Shown piece by piece: positions 27,801 through 36,406 of a DNA stretch of 64,000 nt. The translations under genes and the position numbers were made by a program. This DNA is from Crocinitomicaceae bacterium (GTDB lineage: Bacteria; Bacteroidota; Bacteroidia; Flavobacteriales_D; Crocinitomicaceae), in NCBI GenBank assembly GCA_023957475.1, contig JAMLHA010000004.1, positions 124,001-188,000 of the forward strand. The letters run 5' to 3'. The notes under the pieces are model-generated. The model saw nothing but the letters and a program-made list of their open reading frames with translations, ran no database searches and had not been told where the DNA came from. Position 1 is the stretch's first letter. Every line of letters begins with the position of its first letter.

Positions 27801-27857
27801 TGCGTTTCCGAGTCTGTACCTTTTGTCTATGTTGTCAATATATTGTTCTAAAGTCAT
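24804..27857 (-). CDS. Type ISP/IIG restriction-modification enzyme
   Basis: The single 1017-residue chain holds nuclease, methylase and specificity parts. The N-terminus has a PD-(D/E)xK nuclease: PD at 53-54 and E68-x-K70 in GFIEAKD. A helical region follows, with GVWYTPQPVVNFIVRAVDD near 321-340. The N6-adenine methylase has motif I DPATGTGTFL (379-388) and motif IV NPPY (497-500). The last ~450 residues should recognise DNA (target recognition domain). It probably methylates adenine at its own sites and cuts unmodified DNA, in the manner of LlaGI/LlaBIII-type enzymes, although I see no clear helicase motifs; Eco57I-like type IIG is the alternative. It lies between B0 and B1. Confidence 0.85.
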   Translation of the reverse strand: MTLEQYIDNIDKRYRLGNATEHTFRGDLQQLLESLVPTIRATNEPKRQSCGAPDYILTKKDIPVGFIEAKDIGDKDLDGTKKTGNKEQFDRYKASLNNLIFTDYLSFHLYRDGEFITKISIGEITEKGIKPFTENFASFENLIKDFCSHVGQTIKSSKKLAEMMAGKARLLSDIIGKALTSDEINHEDSTLKDQMLAFKQILIHDITPQGFADVYAQTIAYGMFAARLHDPTLGTFSRQEAAELIPKSNPFLRKLFGYIAGPDIDDRIKWIVDSLTDIFLACNVEEILKNYGKSTKMEDPIIHFYETFLSEYDPKLRKSRGVWYTPQPVVNFIVRAVDDILKTEFDLPQGLADTSKTKIKVDVQGKKVEQEVHKVQILDPATGTGTFLAEVVKHIHKKFQGQQGIWSNYVETHLLPRLNGFELLMASYAMAHLKLDLLLTETGYKPTTNQRFRVYLTNSLEEHHQDTGTLFANWLSTEANEANHIKRDTPVMCVIGNPPYSGESANKGEWIMSLMDDYKKEPGGKEKLKERNPKWINDDYVKFLRYGQHFIEKNGSGVLAFINPHGFLDNPTFRGMRWNLLKTYDKIYTIDLHGNSKKKETAPDGSVDINVFDIEQGVSINIFVKTGNKKANELGKLFHFDLYGKRDLKYDFLSDNTLKTVPYQLLPNVAPNYYFTYKNFDEQSEYDKGFQLTELFLSNTAGIVTAKDKILISETREGLKDNILSNYDIEIMPELIKTIAYRPFDNRNIYWDTSLIERSREKSMRHFLNGDNLGLASIRINKEKNYSSLFITTSLADARLSDRFLTSIFPLYLYPETNGQQTIEQSNERTPNLNPEIVNQIAEKLGLTFTNEKETTENTFAPIDILDYIYAVLHSPTYREKYKEFLKIDFPRVPYPKEKETFWQLVKLGGEIRQIHLLESPTVEQYITQYPIDGDNVVGKPKFKDGKVFINDIQYFDNVPLNAWEFYIGGYQPAQKWLNDRKDRKLEFDDILHYQKIIVALSETDRLMKEIDKIDFL

Positions 27858-27916
27858 TTATTCTGTTCTCAAATTTTCATTTCAAAGTTAGTTTTTCTGT
27901 CCGTGCGTTGGCAAAA

Positions 27917-27979
27917 AAACAGCTCTTTTGGTTTTTTCAGCGTTGGCTTTCGTGTCGGCAAAAACCAAATGTGCTGTTT
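27917..27979. repeat. B element B1
   Basis: 63 bp. AAACAGC, TCTTTT, GGTTTTT, then a loop with GCGTTGGC, AAAAACC, AAATGT, GCTGTTT. It lies 59 bp upstream of the type ISP gene start. Confidence 0.8.
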
Positions 27980-28005
27980 GTGCGGTGGGCTTTTTTTGTA
28001 TGCCG

Positions 28006-28140
28006 CACAACGGTTTTGCGGCTTGACGCAGGCAGGGCATTTTAGCACTACTGTTGATGCGAGAACCGAACTTCAAATATAGCAAAAAAGTTCAAACGGT
28101 GCAATTCACCCCTGCTTGTGTTCAAACCGCTTGTTACAGG
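28006..28140. repeat. A element A1
   Basis: 135 bp. Left CACAACGGTTTT then arm GCGGCTTGACGCAGG. Right CCTGCTTGTGTTCAAACCGC then TTGTTACAGG. The right spacer is 2 nt, the left 6 nt. Flanked by B1 and B2. Confidence 0.85.
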
Positions 28141-28193
28141 CTGGCGTTCTTTCGGTAAAGTTGTTTTTGTTTTATTTTTATGTGTGGAATGGA

Positions 28194-28258
28194 AGACATA
28201 CTCTTTGGTAAGCCTTGCTTTGAGCGGTGCCTTGTGTGGCTTGACAATGTGTATGTCT
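28194..28258. repeat. B element B2
   Basis: 65 bp. AGACATAC, TCTTT, GGTAAGCC, a loop, then GGCTTGAC, AATGT, GTATGTCT. Lies 13 bp before the end of the TonB-receptor pseudogene. The inner arms are only partly paired. Confidence 0.72.
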
Positions 28259-28271
28259 GTTATATTATTCC

Positions 28272-30695
28272 TTAAAACTCAAATATAAATCCAATAGAAG
28301 GTACGATGGTTGCCGACCGCTGATTTAAAATTAATGGAATGGCATTACTTCCATCTGCTTTGATGGGTTGTCCGTCTGTTGTTTTAAATCCAGTATTATC
28401 ATCATTCCTTTCAAAGGTGAATTTGGGTAAATAAGGCGTTTTGTAAAACAGAATATTTTGAAAATCAACAAACACATCTAAACTTACTTTCTTGAAATTG
28501 AACTTTTTATCTACTCTAAATCAATTGGTTGAGAATAGGCAGTCGACTTGCTTTGTTGAGTTGTGAATAGTCGTAAATACCATTCTGGGTTATTAAAAAT
28601 GCGAAAATAAACTGTTGGAGAGCGTTCATATCAAAGGATACGGTTGTCCTCCGACAAATTCGATGTTTCTGACGATCATCTGCAATTCTTTTTGGATTTG
28701 TAACCAAGTAAATGAAACAATAAACCCATAATCCCAAGTGGAAGGTCTGAATTGATTATCGGTTCCCGAAAATTCCGATTTATAAAGCATGTATGGCTAC
28801 ATAAAAAGGTTTTTAATCAATTTTTTGTTGAATGTATACTTCAATTCCATACACCTCGTCCTCGTCTGATGCGTATTTGTCGCTACCAACTGCCGAATAA
28901 TCCACGTGCGATATTGGCAAAGTCGTTGGTTGGAAGTTGGATAATTCCTGTAATCTTTGTGATATTAAAGTAACCTCAATCGTTTTTCAGTACAAACTCC
29001 GTTCCGATGGTATAAGTCAGCCTGTAGAGGTCTGGTATATTTCAACTCTTTATTGGCAAGTATGCCAATTATTGTCTTTACCGGCAAGCATGGTGTAAAC
29101 AGGCAGTTTGTAATAACTTCCAACGGATGCGAAATATTCCATGTGAGTTGTTGAGAAGCATAAGAAAATGAAACCCTTGGAGAAAGCGTTTTCAATGATT
29201 TAATCCGTTTTTTGTATGAGTAATTAATGTCTTTCATGACCTCCGACGCTTACTAAAATTTACATCGTCAAAAATCGTTTACGCTTGACCACACTTAGTT
29301 GAAAAGTTAAATTTACCATATTGCCAGAAAACTAACGGCAGGACTAATGACGTTTCCGTTATTATCCTTTACTTCTTCTTTTATCGTATTGAAAATATCG
29401 GCATCGTATTTTACATATTGTGCATCTACACCATAACTGTATTTCCAACCGTTTTAATTTATTCATATCAAAACGAAGTTTTACTTTCCGTTTCATGACT
29501 TCCCAAACTAAACAATTTATTTCCCACTTTTTGAAGCATTGTTTTCATAACGGTGTACCATTTAAACATGTTTGCCGCCAATACGAATAGTAAACCATTG
29601 TTTGCTAGTCGTTTCAAGGTTGCTCCAACGGTATAATTTAGCATTGATTGATTAGGGATTTGCCCGATTGATGTATTCCGTAATTGGCATCTACTTTCGG
29701 AACAGCTAATTTAAAATTGTCAATCGCTCAATTCTATATAAAAATTAGTCGTTTTATTAATTGATTTTGTGATTGATTTTGTATTGAAAATCTGTAGTAG
29801 TCGGGGCAGATGGAGTAGAATCAATAATTTGAATAAAAATTGCAGATATGAACGCCTTGCCGAAGCCATAAATGTGGTTTTCTTTCCCAGTGGACGACTA
29901 CAGCGTGTTGCTTAACGGAATTCTGTTCCCGACAAACGAAAGTTTCCACTCAATTTGTCAGGGTTGTAGGTACCTCGTTTGTTCATCAGCAATCGGCGTA
30001 GAAGCCAAACATTATCATCTTTTTTGCGTTAAAAGCCGATGAAGTGAGTTGTACATCTTGAATAAAAACATTCAAAATTCCGGTAGCTCGCCACTTGCGC
30101 CATTGTGTTTAATGGTTTAAAACGGGGGATTTTCGATACCGTCAAATAATAGACAATTCTCACTCGAGAACGCCACCACGCACAATAATATCGTTACGGT
30201 TAGGTGTTGTTCCTCGCAACTCCGGGCAATACTTGAACCAACTTTTGAAACGTCGGGAGATTCCACCGGTTGGATTTTATTTCTTCGGCTGTTAATTTTT
30301 GAGTAGCCAAAGGTGTAATCATATCCCGAAGCCCTAACCGGTTACCAGCATTGATGACCACTCCCTGTAATTCCTGACTTTTCTCGTCAATTCTATCTGT
30401 GGGAATTTAGGCATTTCAAAAGTCAAATTAATGTTGTAAAGCGTGAAGAAGGTGTATTGTAAACAAACCAATACCGAAGTTATAAATTATAATTTGCTCA
30501 GTAAGTTGAATTAAAAGGTTAGTTATCATCGGATAATGTATTTATAGTGTCTTTTCCGGCAAATTTAAGCACAACTCCAATTAAAACTTCTTGTGTGTTT
30601 TTGTCTTTTACGACACCGTTGATAGTACCTATTGTTTGGGCAAAAATATTATTTACAATCAAGAGAAAAACCAATCCTAAAAGTATTTTCTTCAT
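28272..30695 (-). pseudogene. TonB-dependent outer-membrane receptor, decayed
   Basis: An opening MKKILLGLVFLLIVNNIFAQ signal peptide and the start of a carboxypeptidase-like regulatory domain (GTINGVVKDKNTQEVLIGVV) end at a stop after about 60 codons (30519-30695). Further down, in other frames, are plug-like pieces (NDIIVRGG read from 30205-30190) and barrel strands (SFSYASQQLTWNISHPLEVIT near 29120). The final piece (28272-28475) ends VPSIGFIFEF with the terminal Phe of barrel proteins. Frameshifts and small deletions occur throughout about 2.4 kb. It probably once took up iron or a nutrient. It is divergent from the marR-crt operon. Confidence 0.85.
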
Positions 30696-30753
30696 ACTAC
30701 AAACCAATTGACTGGTACAAAAGTAAACTAATTTCTCAAAAAATAGTCCATTT

Positions 30754-30786
30754 TTGTACTTTAATTAAAAGTAAATAGTATATTTG
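30754..30786 (+). promoter_or_regulatory. marR-crt operon promoter with operator-like palindrome
   Basis: TTG at 30754-30756, 22 bp, then TATATTTG at 30779-30786 matches the Bacteroidota TTG-N-TAnnTTTG promoter. Between the boxes, TACTTTAATTAAAAGTA (30757-30773) is nearly palindromic and could bind the MarR protein encoded 20 bp downstream, giving autoregulation of the pigment operon. Confidence 0.6.
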
Positions 30787-30805
30787 TATTCTAAAATCAG
30801 TTAAA

Positions 30806-31462
30806 ATGAATTATCGTTTGGTAAAAGATGTAATAGATTTAGTTCAGGAATTTGAGAGTCAAAATGAGGGGAGCACATCATATGACACATCTGTTGAAGG
30901 GTTTAAAAATTGGATTTCGACAAACAATAACACTATCGTTAATGAACCGAATTGGGAAGGGAAAGAAAACGGAAGAAGTGCCGAAAGCGTTATTAACACC
31001 TTGATTGTGCATTTGAATAGGTATGCAAAAAGCTATTCCAAGTCAGCAATTTTTGGGTCGGATTTTTCTACGCAGGAAGATTTTATTTATCTAATAAATC
31101 TCAAAGCATTTGGCGAAATGTCAAAAATGGATTTGATAAAAAAAAACGTACACGAAAAACCGGTTGGAATGCAGATTATCAATCGTTTAATCAATCAAGG
31201 TTGGATTGAACAGCGGAATTCTAAAACGGATAAACGAAGCAAAGTGATTTCAATTTCTGAAACGGGTCTTCAAGCCTTGGGGAACCAAATGGATAAAATA
31301 CGACAAGCGACCTCAATCGTTACAGGAAATTTATCACAAAAGGAGAAAATGGAATTAATCCGCTTACTCAATAAGCTCGATGATTTTCATCAACCTATTT
31401 ATGATAAAAATATTGATACGGAGGATTTACTAAGAGAAGCACTTAAAAATATCAAAAAATGA
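30806..31462 (+). CDS. MarR family regulator of the carotenoid operon
   Basis: The 218-residue protein has a ~85-residue N-terminal extension and then a MarR winged helix: MSKMDLIKKNVHEKPVGMQIINRLINQGWIEQRNSKTDKRSKVISISETG (about 109-160), with the wing in SKTDKRSK. MarR proteins bind palindromes as dimers and usually repress until a ligand binds. As first gene it overlaps crtI by 4 bp (ATGA) and is preceded by a palindrome inside its promoter. I infer control of its own operon. The signal is not known. Confidence 0.88.
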   Translation: MNYRLVKDVIDLVQEFESQNEGSTSYDTSVEGFKNWISTNNNTIVNEPNWEGKENGRSAESVINTLIVHLNRYAKSYSKSAIFGSDFSTQEDFIYLINLKAFGEMSKMDLIKKNVHEKPVGMQIINRLINQGWIEQRNSKTDKRSKVISISETGLQALGNQMDKIRQATSIVTGNLSQKEKMELIRLLNKLDDFHQPIYDKNIDTEDLLREALKNIKK

Positions 31463-32931
31463 AAAACAAGGTAGCTATAATAGGTTCAGGATTTTCTGGA
31501 TTGTCGGCTGCTGCTTATGCGGCAAAAGCGGGTCATGAAGTTCATGTTTTTGAAAAACACGATCAGCCGGGTGGTAGAGCCAGACAATTTACCACAGCGC
31601 AAGGTTTTGTTTTTGACATGGGACCAAGCTGGTATTGGATGCCTGATATTATGGATAATTTTTTTGCTGATTTCGGCTATAAAACTTCTGATTTTTTTGA
31701 TTTAATTTCCTTAAATCCTCAGTTTGAAATGATTTTTTCTGATGAGAAAATGAATATTCCTGAAAATTTCGAAGACTTAAAAAAACTGTTTGAAACGATA
31801 GAAAAAGGTGCAGGCGTTCAATTAGAAAAATTTATGCAGTCGGCAAAGTACAAATACGAGGTAGGTATGAAAGACTTCGTTACAAAACCTAGCCACAGTT
31901 GGTTAGAATTTGTATCTCCCAAAATTGCGAAAAGTGCATTGAAATTAAATTTGCTCACCAATTTCAGAAGCTATGTTGGCAGCTACTTTAAAGATGAGAA
32001 GTTACGAATGCTGATGGAATTTCCTGTTATTTTTTTAGGGGCATCGCCCAAAAACATTCCAGCATTGTACAGTTTGATGAATTATGGCGGCTACGCTTTA
32101 GGCACGCATTATCCGATAGGCGGATTTTACCAATTGGTATTGGCAATGCAGCAGGTTGCAGAAAAACAAGGAGCAATTTTTCATTTTAATAAAACGGTTG
32201 AGAAAATCAATACGAGCCATAATAAAATCATTTCTTTGCAAATAAATGGAGAAAATATAACATTTGACACCGTAATCGCTTCTTCAGATTATCATCACAC
32301 CGAAACACTTTTAGAGGAACGATTAAGGAATTACACCGAAGAATATTGGCAAAGTAGAACTTTTGCACCGTCAAGTTTGATATTTTATTTAGGTATAAAT
32401 CAAACTATTTCGAACCTCAAACACCACACACTATTTTTTGAAAACGATTTAGACGAGCATATTGATTGTATTTATGGAGAAAAAAAATGGCCAGAAAACC
32501 CACTGTTCTATGCTTGTTGTCCTTCTAAAACAGATAAGAGTGTTGCCCCAAAAGGAAAAGAAAATCTGTTTTTGTTGATGCCTTTGGCGATTGGCATTCA
32601 AGACGATGAAACAAATAGGGAAAAATACTTGGCAGAAATGCTTTCCCGAATTGAAAAACATACGGGCATTGCAGACTTAGCTTCAAAAATTGAGTATCAA
32701 AGAAGTTATTGTGTAACCGACTTTGTGCAGGATTATAATGCCTACGGTGGGAATGCGTATGGCTTGGCAAACACCCTTAATCAAACTGCGGTTTTGAAGC
32801 CAAAAATAAAAAATAAAAAATTGAACAACCTTTTTTATACCGGTCAGTTGACCGTTCCTGGTCCTGGCGTTCCATCGTCCATTATATCGGGTAAAATAGT
32901 AGCTAACGAAATAACCAAATTCAAGAACTGA
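31459..32931 (+). CDS. crtI: Phytoene desaturase
   Basis: The 490-residue protein has the N-terminal FAD motif IIGSGFSGLSAAAYAAKAGHEVHVFEK (6-32), GGRARQF just after, and the C-terminal CrtI signature NLFYTGQLTVPGPGVPSSIISG (near 462-483). It inserts double bonds into phytoene to give lycopene, acting at the membrane with FAD. It follows marR with a 4-bp overlap and is followed by crtB after 5 bp. Confidence 0.95.
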   Translation: MKNKVAIIGSGFSGLSAAAYAAKAGHEVHVFEKHDQPGGRARQFTTAQGFVFDMGPSWYWMPDIMDNFFADFGYKTSDFFDLISLNPQFEMIFSDEKMNIPENFEDLKKLFETIEKGAGVQLEKFMQSAKYKYEVGMKDFVTKPSHSWLEFVSPKIAKSALKLNLLTNFRSYVGSYFKDEKLRMLMEFPVIFLGASPKNIPALYSLMNYGGYALGTHYPIGGFYQLVLAMQQVAEKQGAIFHFNKTVEKINTSHNKIISLQINGENITFDTVIASSDYHHTETLLEERLRNYTEEYWQSRTFAPSSLIFYLGINQTISNLKHHTLFFENDLDEHIDCIYGEKKWPENPLFYACCPSKTDKSVAPKGKENLFLLMPLAIGIQDDETNREKYLAEMLSRIEKHTGIADLASKIEYQRSYCVTDFVQDYNAYGGNAYGLANTLNQTAVLKPKIKNKKLNNLFYTGQLTVPGPGVPSSIISGKIVANEITKFKN

Positions 32932-32936
32932 TTAAT

Positions 32937-33773
32937 ATGAAACAGCTATTTGACGAACTTTCTTACTCGGTAAGTAAGATAACGACAGAAAAATACAGCA
33001 CGAGTTTTTCACTGGGAATTTTGGCTCTGAAACCATCTATTCGTTCGGCTATTTATGCGATTTATGGTTATGTGAGACTGGCGGATGAAATTGTAGATAG
33101 TTTTCACGAGTACGATAAAGAAAAACTGTTAAACAGATTAAAAATTGAAACTCAAAACGCCTTAGAAGAAAGGATTTCACTTAATCCCATTTTACAATCC
33201 TTTCAGGAAACCGTGCATAAATATCAGATTGACAAGGCTTTGATTGACCAATTTTTGCACAGCATGGAAATGGATTTGCAAAAGATAGAGTACAATTCTG
33301 ATTTGTATGATGAGTATATCCATGGTTCGGCGGAAGTGGTCGGATTGATGTGTTTGCAGGTCTTTACTGATGGCGACAAAGAGAAATACGAAGAGCTAAA
33401 ACCCTATGCAATGAAGTTAGGTTCGGCATTTCAAAAAATTAATTTTTTGCGTGATTTGAAAGACGATTATCAGGTTTTGGGCAGAACATATTTCCCTAAT
33501 ATTGACATGAATGTGTTTAATAATCAGGTGAAATTTGAAATCGAAAAAGAAATCGAACAGGAATTTAAAGAGGCACTAATCGGTATAAAAAAATTACCTG
33601 CTTCGTCTTTATTTGGAGTGTATTTGGCTTATAAATATTACATTTCTTTGTTTAAAAAAATAAGAAAGAAGTCGTCAAAAGATATTTTGAACAATAGAAT
33701 TCGGGTACCTGATTATCAAAAAGGATATGTTGCGTTGAGTAGTTATGTGCGTTTTAAAATGAATGTATTATGA
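32937..33773 (+). CDS. crtB: Phytoene synthase
   Basis: The 278-residue trans-isoprenyl synthase has DEIVDSF (first Asp-rich motif, near 47), the second Asp-rich motif in LRDLKDDYQVLGRTYFP (near 173) and the HGSAEVVGLMC block (near 128). It joins two geranylgeranyl diphosphates to phytoene. The stop overlaps the next gene by 4 bp. It is part of the tight crt operon. Confidence 0.95.
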   Translation: MKQLFDELSYSVSKITTEKYSTSFSLGILALKPSIRSAIYAIYGYVRLADEIVDSFHEYDKEKLLNRLKIETQNALEERISLNPILQSFQETVHKYQIDKALIDQFLHSMEMDLQKIEYNSDLYDEYIHGSAEVVGLMCLQVFTDGDKEKYEELKPYAMKLGSAFQKINFLRDLKDDYQVLGRTYFPNIDMNVFNNQVKFEIEKEIEQEFKEALIGIKKLPASSLFGVYLAYKYYISLFKKIRKKSSKDILNNRIRVPDYQKGYVALSSYVRFKMNVL

Positions 33774-34225
33774 AGAAAGTAATCGGTGTTTTGACGTTCT
33801 GTTTACTGGTGCAATTTAACGTATTTGCGATAGAATTGGATTATGTGAGAGCGAATTATGACAAGGCAGTTACGGATAAAAAATTGTGTAGCCAAATGAT
33901 TGAAGATTTGAAAGAAGCAGAACAAACACCACTTTTTTTGGCTTATTTGGGAGCATTGCAAACCATTTGGGCAAATCATATTTTTAGTCCGATAAGTAAA
34001 CTAAACACCTTTAATCAAGGAAAGAAAAACATTGAAAAGGCGGTTTCGGCTGATAAGGATAATGCAGAAATACGTTTTATCCGTTTGTCCGTTCAGAAAA
34101 ATGCACCCTCTTTTTTGGGTTACAATTCGATGATTAAAACGGATGAAGCATTCTTGAAAACACATCGCACAAAAATTACTTCTGAACTGGTGCAAAGCAA
34201 AATCGATATACTTTTAAAAGAATAA
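33770..34225 (+). CDS. Small exported helical protein in crt operon
   Basis: The 151-residue protein has a signal peptide (MKKVIGVLTFCLLVQFNVFA) and a helical body, FLAYLGALQTIWANHI and NIEKAVSADKDNAEIRFIRLSVQKN, that resembles a short TPR-like unit. It starts 4 bp before the crtB stop and ends 3 bp before the SRPBCC gene. From memory such proteins occur in flavobacterial carotenoid loci. Its role is unknown. Confidence 0.7.
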   Translation: MKKVIGVLTFCLLVQFNVFAIELDYVRANYDKAVTDKKLCSQMIEDLKEAEQTPLFLAYLGALQTIWANHIFSPISKLNTFNQGKKNIEKAVSADKDNAEIRFIRLSVQKNAPSFLGYNSMIKTDEAFLKTHRTKITSELVQSKIDILLKE

Positions 34226-34228
34226 AAC

Positions 34229-34687
34229 ATGAGACATCAATTATATAGAGAGCAACAACTGAATTGCGACATTGATACCGCTTGGCAATTCTTTTCATCG
34301 CCCTTTAATTTGGCAAAAATAACTCCAAAAGACATGGGTTTTGTGGTAACATCCGAATTAGTGGATGCATCCATTTACGAAGGAATGATTATTGAATATA
34401 AAGTATCGCCTTTGCTAAAAATTCCGATGAAATGGAAAACCAAAATAACACAAGTAGAACATAATAAGAGCTTTGCCGACTTTCAGCAAAAAGGACCGTA
34501 CAAATATTGGAACCATTTTCACGAATTTATTCCCAATGAAAAAGGCGTTTTGGTAAAAGATACTGTTGATTATGAATTGCCTTTGGGAATTTTGGGTACT
34601 GTCACTCACAGCTTATTTGTCAAAAACAAACTCAACCATATTTTTAACTACCGTTACGGCATTTTAGAAAAACTTTTTAACCAATGA
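34229..34687 (+). CDS. SRPBCC-fold protein
   Basis: The 152-residue protein has the start-domain pattern LNCDIDTAWQFFSSPFNLAKITP (10-32), YKVSPLLKIPMKWKTKIT and HEFIPNEKGVLVKDTVDYELPLG, and a long C-terminal helix. Such cup-shaped proteins bind hydrophobic ligands. Between crtB and crtZ it could carry an intermediate, which is inference. It overlaps crtZ by 4 bp. Confidence 0.85.
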   Translation: MRHQLYREQQLNCDIDTAWQFFSSPFNLAKITPKDMGFVVTSELVDASIYEGMIIEYKVSPLLKIPMKWKTKITQVEHNKSFADFQQKGPYKYWNHFHEFIPNEKGVLVKDTVDYELPLGILGTVTHSLFVKNKLNHIFNYRYGILEKLFNQ

Positions 34688-35145
34688 TAAATGTACTCAT
34701 CACAATAGCCGTATTCATCGCTATGGAAGGAGCTAATTGGCTTATTCACAAGTACATTATGCACGGTTTTTTATGGGTTTTACACCGAGATCACCACGAT
34801 CATAGCAATAAAGGCGAGTTAGAAAAAAACGACTGGTTTTTTGTGATTTTTGCAATCCCCACTATTGCGTTGATGTATTTCGGGTCATTAGAAAATTTCA
34901 ATTATTTGTTTTTTATCGGCTTGGGAATTATGCTCTACGGCATGGCTTATTTTTTTGTACATGATATTTTTATTCATCAACGGATAAAGTTTTTCACACA
35001 CACTAAAAACGCTTATTTTTTAGCACTTCGCAGAGCACACAAGCAGCATCACAAACATTTAGGAAAAGAAGAAGGCGAATGTTTCGGGTTTTTATATGTG
35101 CCCTTGAAGTATTTTAAAATGTATTTTAAATCGGTTAAATCCTGA
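34684..35145 (+). CDS. crtZ: Beta-carotene hydroxylase
   Basis: The 153-residue membrane protein of the fatty-acid hydroxylase type has histidine clusters HKYIMHG (23-29), HRDHHDH (near 35-41), HDIFIHQR (near 97-104) and HKQHHKH (near 118-124), which hold the diiron centre. It adds hydroxyl groups to the carotene rings, making zeaxanthin. It ends at the base where the cyclase gene begins. Confidence 0.93.
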   Translation: MINVLITIAVFIAMEGANWLIHKYIMHGFLWVLHRDHHDHSNKGELEKNDWFFVIFAIPTIALMYFGSLENFNYLFFIGLGIMLYGMAYFFVHDIFIHQRIKFFTHTKNAYFLALRRAHKQHHKHLGKEEGECFGFLYVPLKYFKMYFKSVKS

Positions 35146-35828
35146 TGGCTTATACTTACGCACTCATATTGTTTTTCACGATCATCATTTGCTTTATAGC
35201 ATCTTTTGACAAAAGAATTCAATTCAATCTTCAATTTGGTTCATTCCTAAAAGCTGCCATTTTAGTAGCTATTCCTTTTATCGCTTGGGATATATGGTTT
35301 ACGGCTCATGGAGTATGGTGGTTTAATACAGATTATACTCTTGGAATTTCGTTTTTTGGTTTGCCTTTGGAAGAAATTTTATTCTTTATTTGTATTCCGT
35401 TTTCGTGCATTTTTACCTATTACACCATTGATAAATACTACAAATGGGAAGCCTTAAGTGCTTTTAATAATTTATTGGTTTTTGTAAGCATTATAATTTT
35501 GTCGGTTGTCGGCTTATTGCATACAGACAAAATTTACACCCTCATTACAACAATAGTTACGATACTTACATTGATCTATTTACATTTTATTGCTAAAGTA
35601 GATTGGCTTACTAAAGCATCTTTGGTTTTTATGCTTCTTATGCTTGGTTTTTTTCCGGTTAATGGGGTATTAACTGGTAGTTTTATTGAAAATCCGATTG
35701 TTAATTATAATCCAAAAGATTTTTTGGGAATACGAATGTTTACCATTCCTATTGAAGATGCAGTTTATGGATACTCTCAATTTTTAATAGTGCTTTATTT
35801 TTTCAAAAAATTATCAAAAGCAAAATAA
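35145..35828 (+). CDS. Lycopene cyclase, membrane type (CrtYcd-like)
   Basis: The 227-residue protein has about six or seven transmembrane helices. It carries two family blocks, WDIWFTAHGVWWFN with GLPLEEILFFICIPFSC in the first half and GIRMFTIPIEDAVYGYSQF in the second, i.e. both halves (Yc and Yd) are fused in one chain, as is common in Bacteroidota. It closes the ends of lycopene into beta-carotene. It is the last gene of the overlapping crt block. Confidence 0.9.
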   Translation: MAYTYALILFFTIIICFIASFDKRIQFNLQFGSFLKAAILVAIPFIAWDIWFTAHGVWWFNTDYTLGISFFGLPLEEILFFICIPFSCIFTYYTIDKYYKWEALSAFNNLLVFVSIIILSVVGLLHTDKIYTLITTIVTILTLIYLHFIAKVDWLTKASLVFMLLMLGFFPVNGVLTGSFIENPIVNYNPKDFLGIRMFTIPIEDAVYGYSQFLIVLYFFKKLSKAK

Positions 35829-35893
35829 ACATAAATAATAAGTTGTTCTGTATTTCAAAATAATATAATCTGTTTAAAGATCAACAGTAAAAA

Positions 35894-36370
35894 ATGAACT
35901 TATTAATAAAAGATGAACAGCTTGAATTGAAGTATGAACCTGGAAAAGGTGCGTGGACATACCATGTTCAAATACCTAATACAAAGCACATTGTAGGAAA
36001 ATGGGGTTCGTTAAAAGCTTCTGGCACTATTGACAATTATCCTCTTGAAAAAGTCAATCTATTTACCATTTCAGGACAAGATAAGTTGATTTCCATAAAC
36101 GAAAAAATCAGAAAATCAATAAATAAAACCGGTGGCGACAAAGTAAAAATTACACTCTATTTGTTGACTTCAAATGAACAAATTACTGAGGATGAAATTT
36201 TAGAAACTTTTTCCCAGTCAGGTGTTTTAGAGGTTTTTGAAAGTTTGACTGAGGACGAAAGAAAAAGAATAATTGAAGAAATAAAATCTAAAAATTCAGA
36301 CGAAAAACAAATTAAAACCATGCTGAAATTTATCAATGAGTTTGATCAGAGCAAGACTAAAGAGCATTAA
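35894..36370 (+). CDS. DUF1905/YdeI-type protein
   Basis: The 158-residue cytoplasmic protein has an N-terminal DUF1905 barrel (YEPGKGAWTYHVQIPNTKHIVGKWGSLKASGTIDNYPLE) and a C-terminal helical tail, LTEDERKRIIEEIKSKN, of the YdeI/OmpD-associated kind. Relatives have been linked to bacteriocin or peptide resistance. No specific role is shown here. It follows the cyclase by 65 bp. Confidence 0.75.
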   Translation: MNLLIKDEQLELKYEPGKGAWTYHVQIPNTKHIVGKWGSLKASGTIDNYPLEKVNLFTISGQDKLISINEKIRKSINKTGGDKVKITLYLLTSNEQITEDEILETFSQSGVLEVFESLTEDERKRIIEEIKSKNSDEKQIKTMLKFINEFDQSKTKEH

Positions 36371-36406
36371 ACTATATAGATGAGATAACTTTTAAAATAA
36401 GATAAA

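Noticed and set aside
28965-29237. 90-codon minus-strand frame as a separate gene
   Set aside because: Its sequence reads as barrel strands of a TonB receptor and lies in the middle of the decayed receptor gene, so it is a fragment of the pseudogene.
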